Shown here piece after piece: positions 9,364 to 9,789 of a DNA stretch of 9,789 nt. Below the pieces are notes generated by a model. The model did not search any database and was not told where the DNA came from. It worked only from the letters and a program-made list of their open reading frames with translations. Position 1 is the first letter of the stretch. Each line of letters starts with the position of its first letter. The DNA comes from an uncultured Catenibacterium sp. (GTDB taxonomy: Bacteria; Bacillota_I; Bacilli_A; Erysipelotrichales; Coprobacillaceae): positions 1-9,789 of the forward strand of contig CAAFPB010000250.1 of assembly GCA_900764725.1 (NCBI GenBank). The letters run 5' to 3'. A program made the translations under genes and the position numbers.

Positions 9364-9789
9364 TTATTTACTATGTTTAGAGCTTATTGCATCTCGATAT
9401 CGCACTCTTTTTGGCGACAAAACTGCCATTTCCATAAATTTTAATACCTTATCATACTTATCCTTTGGGCCATTCATAATGAACCAATATAGATTCAGCC
9501 AGTCTTGGAGGTGTTCTCTGTCATAAGCTCCGTGATTTCTTATGAATTGCTTCAATAATAAATGAAGATTATTAACTGGATATAAGGGGTTGACTTTATC
9601 TGATAAACCTTTGTTTCTCTTGTTGAGTATACTTTGCTTTTTAGTTCTAATTCTTCAATCAATATACTGTGAGAATTCTCATCATTATGCACTAATATAG
9701 AGCCTCTTGCAATATGCTTACTGTATGTTTCTTTTGTTGATTTTCTTGAGGATTTTGATGTTCCTGTAACTATAAAAATTGATTTTGTC
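9364..9789 (-). pseudogene. Remnant of an ISXO2/IS1595-like DDE transposase, frameshifted, cut by window edge
   Basis: Read on the minus strand from the window end, one frame gives SKHIARGSILVHNDENSHSIL and then LIEELELKSKVYSTRETK. A second frame continues directly with GLSDKVNPLYPVNNLHLLLK and then QFIRNHGAYDREHLQDWLNLYWFI and a stop at 9364-9366. The order GS-hydrophobic-H..., then NNLH...LK.F, then a YL/WL-N-F segment, is that of the DDE domain of ISXO2/IS1595-type transposases. The two frames join if one A is restored at the TTT at 9610-9612 (plus strand), so a one-base deletion is likely. No ATG starts the last piece; the frame there is open from a TTG. The usual catalytic Asp of the H-D-G motif seems to be Asn or shifted (HND). 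I infer a dead insertion-sequence copy. I could not place its terminal inverted repeat in 9324-9363. Confidence 0.65.

Overview
The window is AT-rich bacterial DNA with strong Gram-positive-style Shine-Dalgarno sites, short overlapping genes and Rho-independent terminators. It also carries a membrane-anchored L,D-transpeptidase of the kind found in Bacillota and an oxygen-sensitive class III ribonucleotide reductase. Together these point to an anaerobic, probably gut-dwelling member of the Bacillota. An Erysipelotrichales-type organism is my best guess, but that is inference from gene content and codon use, not from a marker gene. Bases 1-22 are not genomic: they match the end of the Illumina TruSeq read-2 adapter, so the left edge is a contig end with untrimmed library sequence.

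Layout, left to right. (1) 23-1149, minus strand: 5' part of an L,D-transpeptidase gene, cut by the adapter before its catalytic region, with a good promoter at 1192-1220. (2) 1462-3050, plus strand: a broken gene for an AlbA_2 / GHKL-ATPase / winged-helix protein. It has an in-frame TAA at 1531 and a one-base frameshift at a run of six A at 2438-2443, and it contains a 21-bp tandem repeat encoding KGAEVxx heptads. (3) 3209-6830, plus strand: a tightly packed four-gene operon (alpha/beta hydrolase, aroD, HD-domain phosphohydrolase, GH1 6-phospho-beta-glucosidase). The genes overlap by 23, 8 and 4 bases, with an extended -10 promoter in front and a strong, probably bidirectional, terminator behind. 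(4) 6898-7113: a 216-base leader rich in inverted repeats, including a 22-bp dyad with perfect 10-base arms and a terminator-like hairpin just before the ribosome binding site. (5) 7114-9282, plus strand: nrdD, closed by its own terminator at 9294-9323. (6) 9364-9789, minus strand: frameshifted C-terminal part of an ISXO2/IS1595-like transposase running off the window.

How the genes fit together. The operon joins one shikimate-pathway enzyme with a sugar-phosphate glycosidase and two hydrolases of unknown substrate, so it looks like a metabolic transcription unit rather than a dedicated pathway. nrdD supplies dNTPs under anaerobiosis, but its activase gene nrdG is not next to it in this window. 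The two broken accessory genes flank the conserved block and mark spots of past gene gain and decay.

I found no CRISPR array, rRNA, tRNA or convincing new multi-gene system. The most interesting unexplained structure is the nrdD leader.
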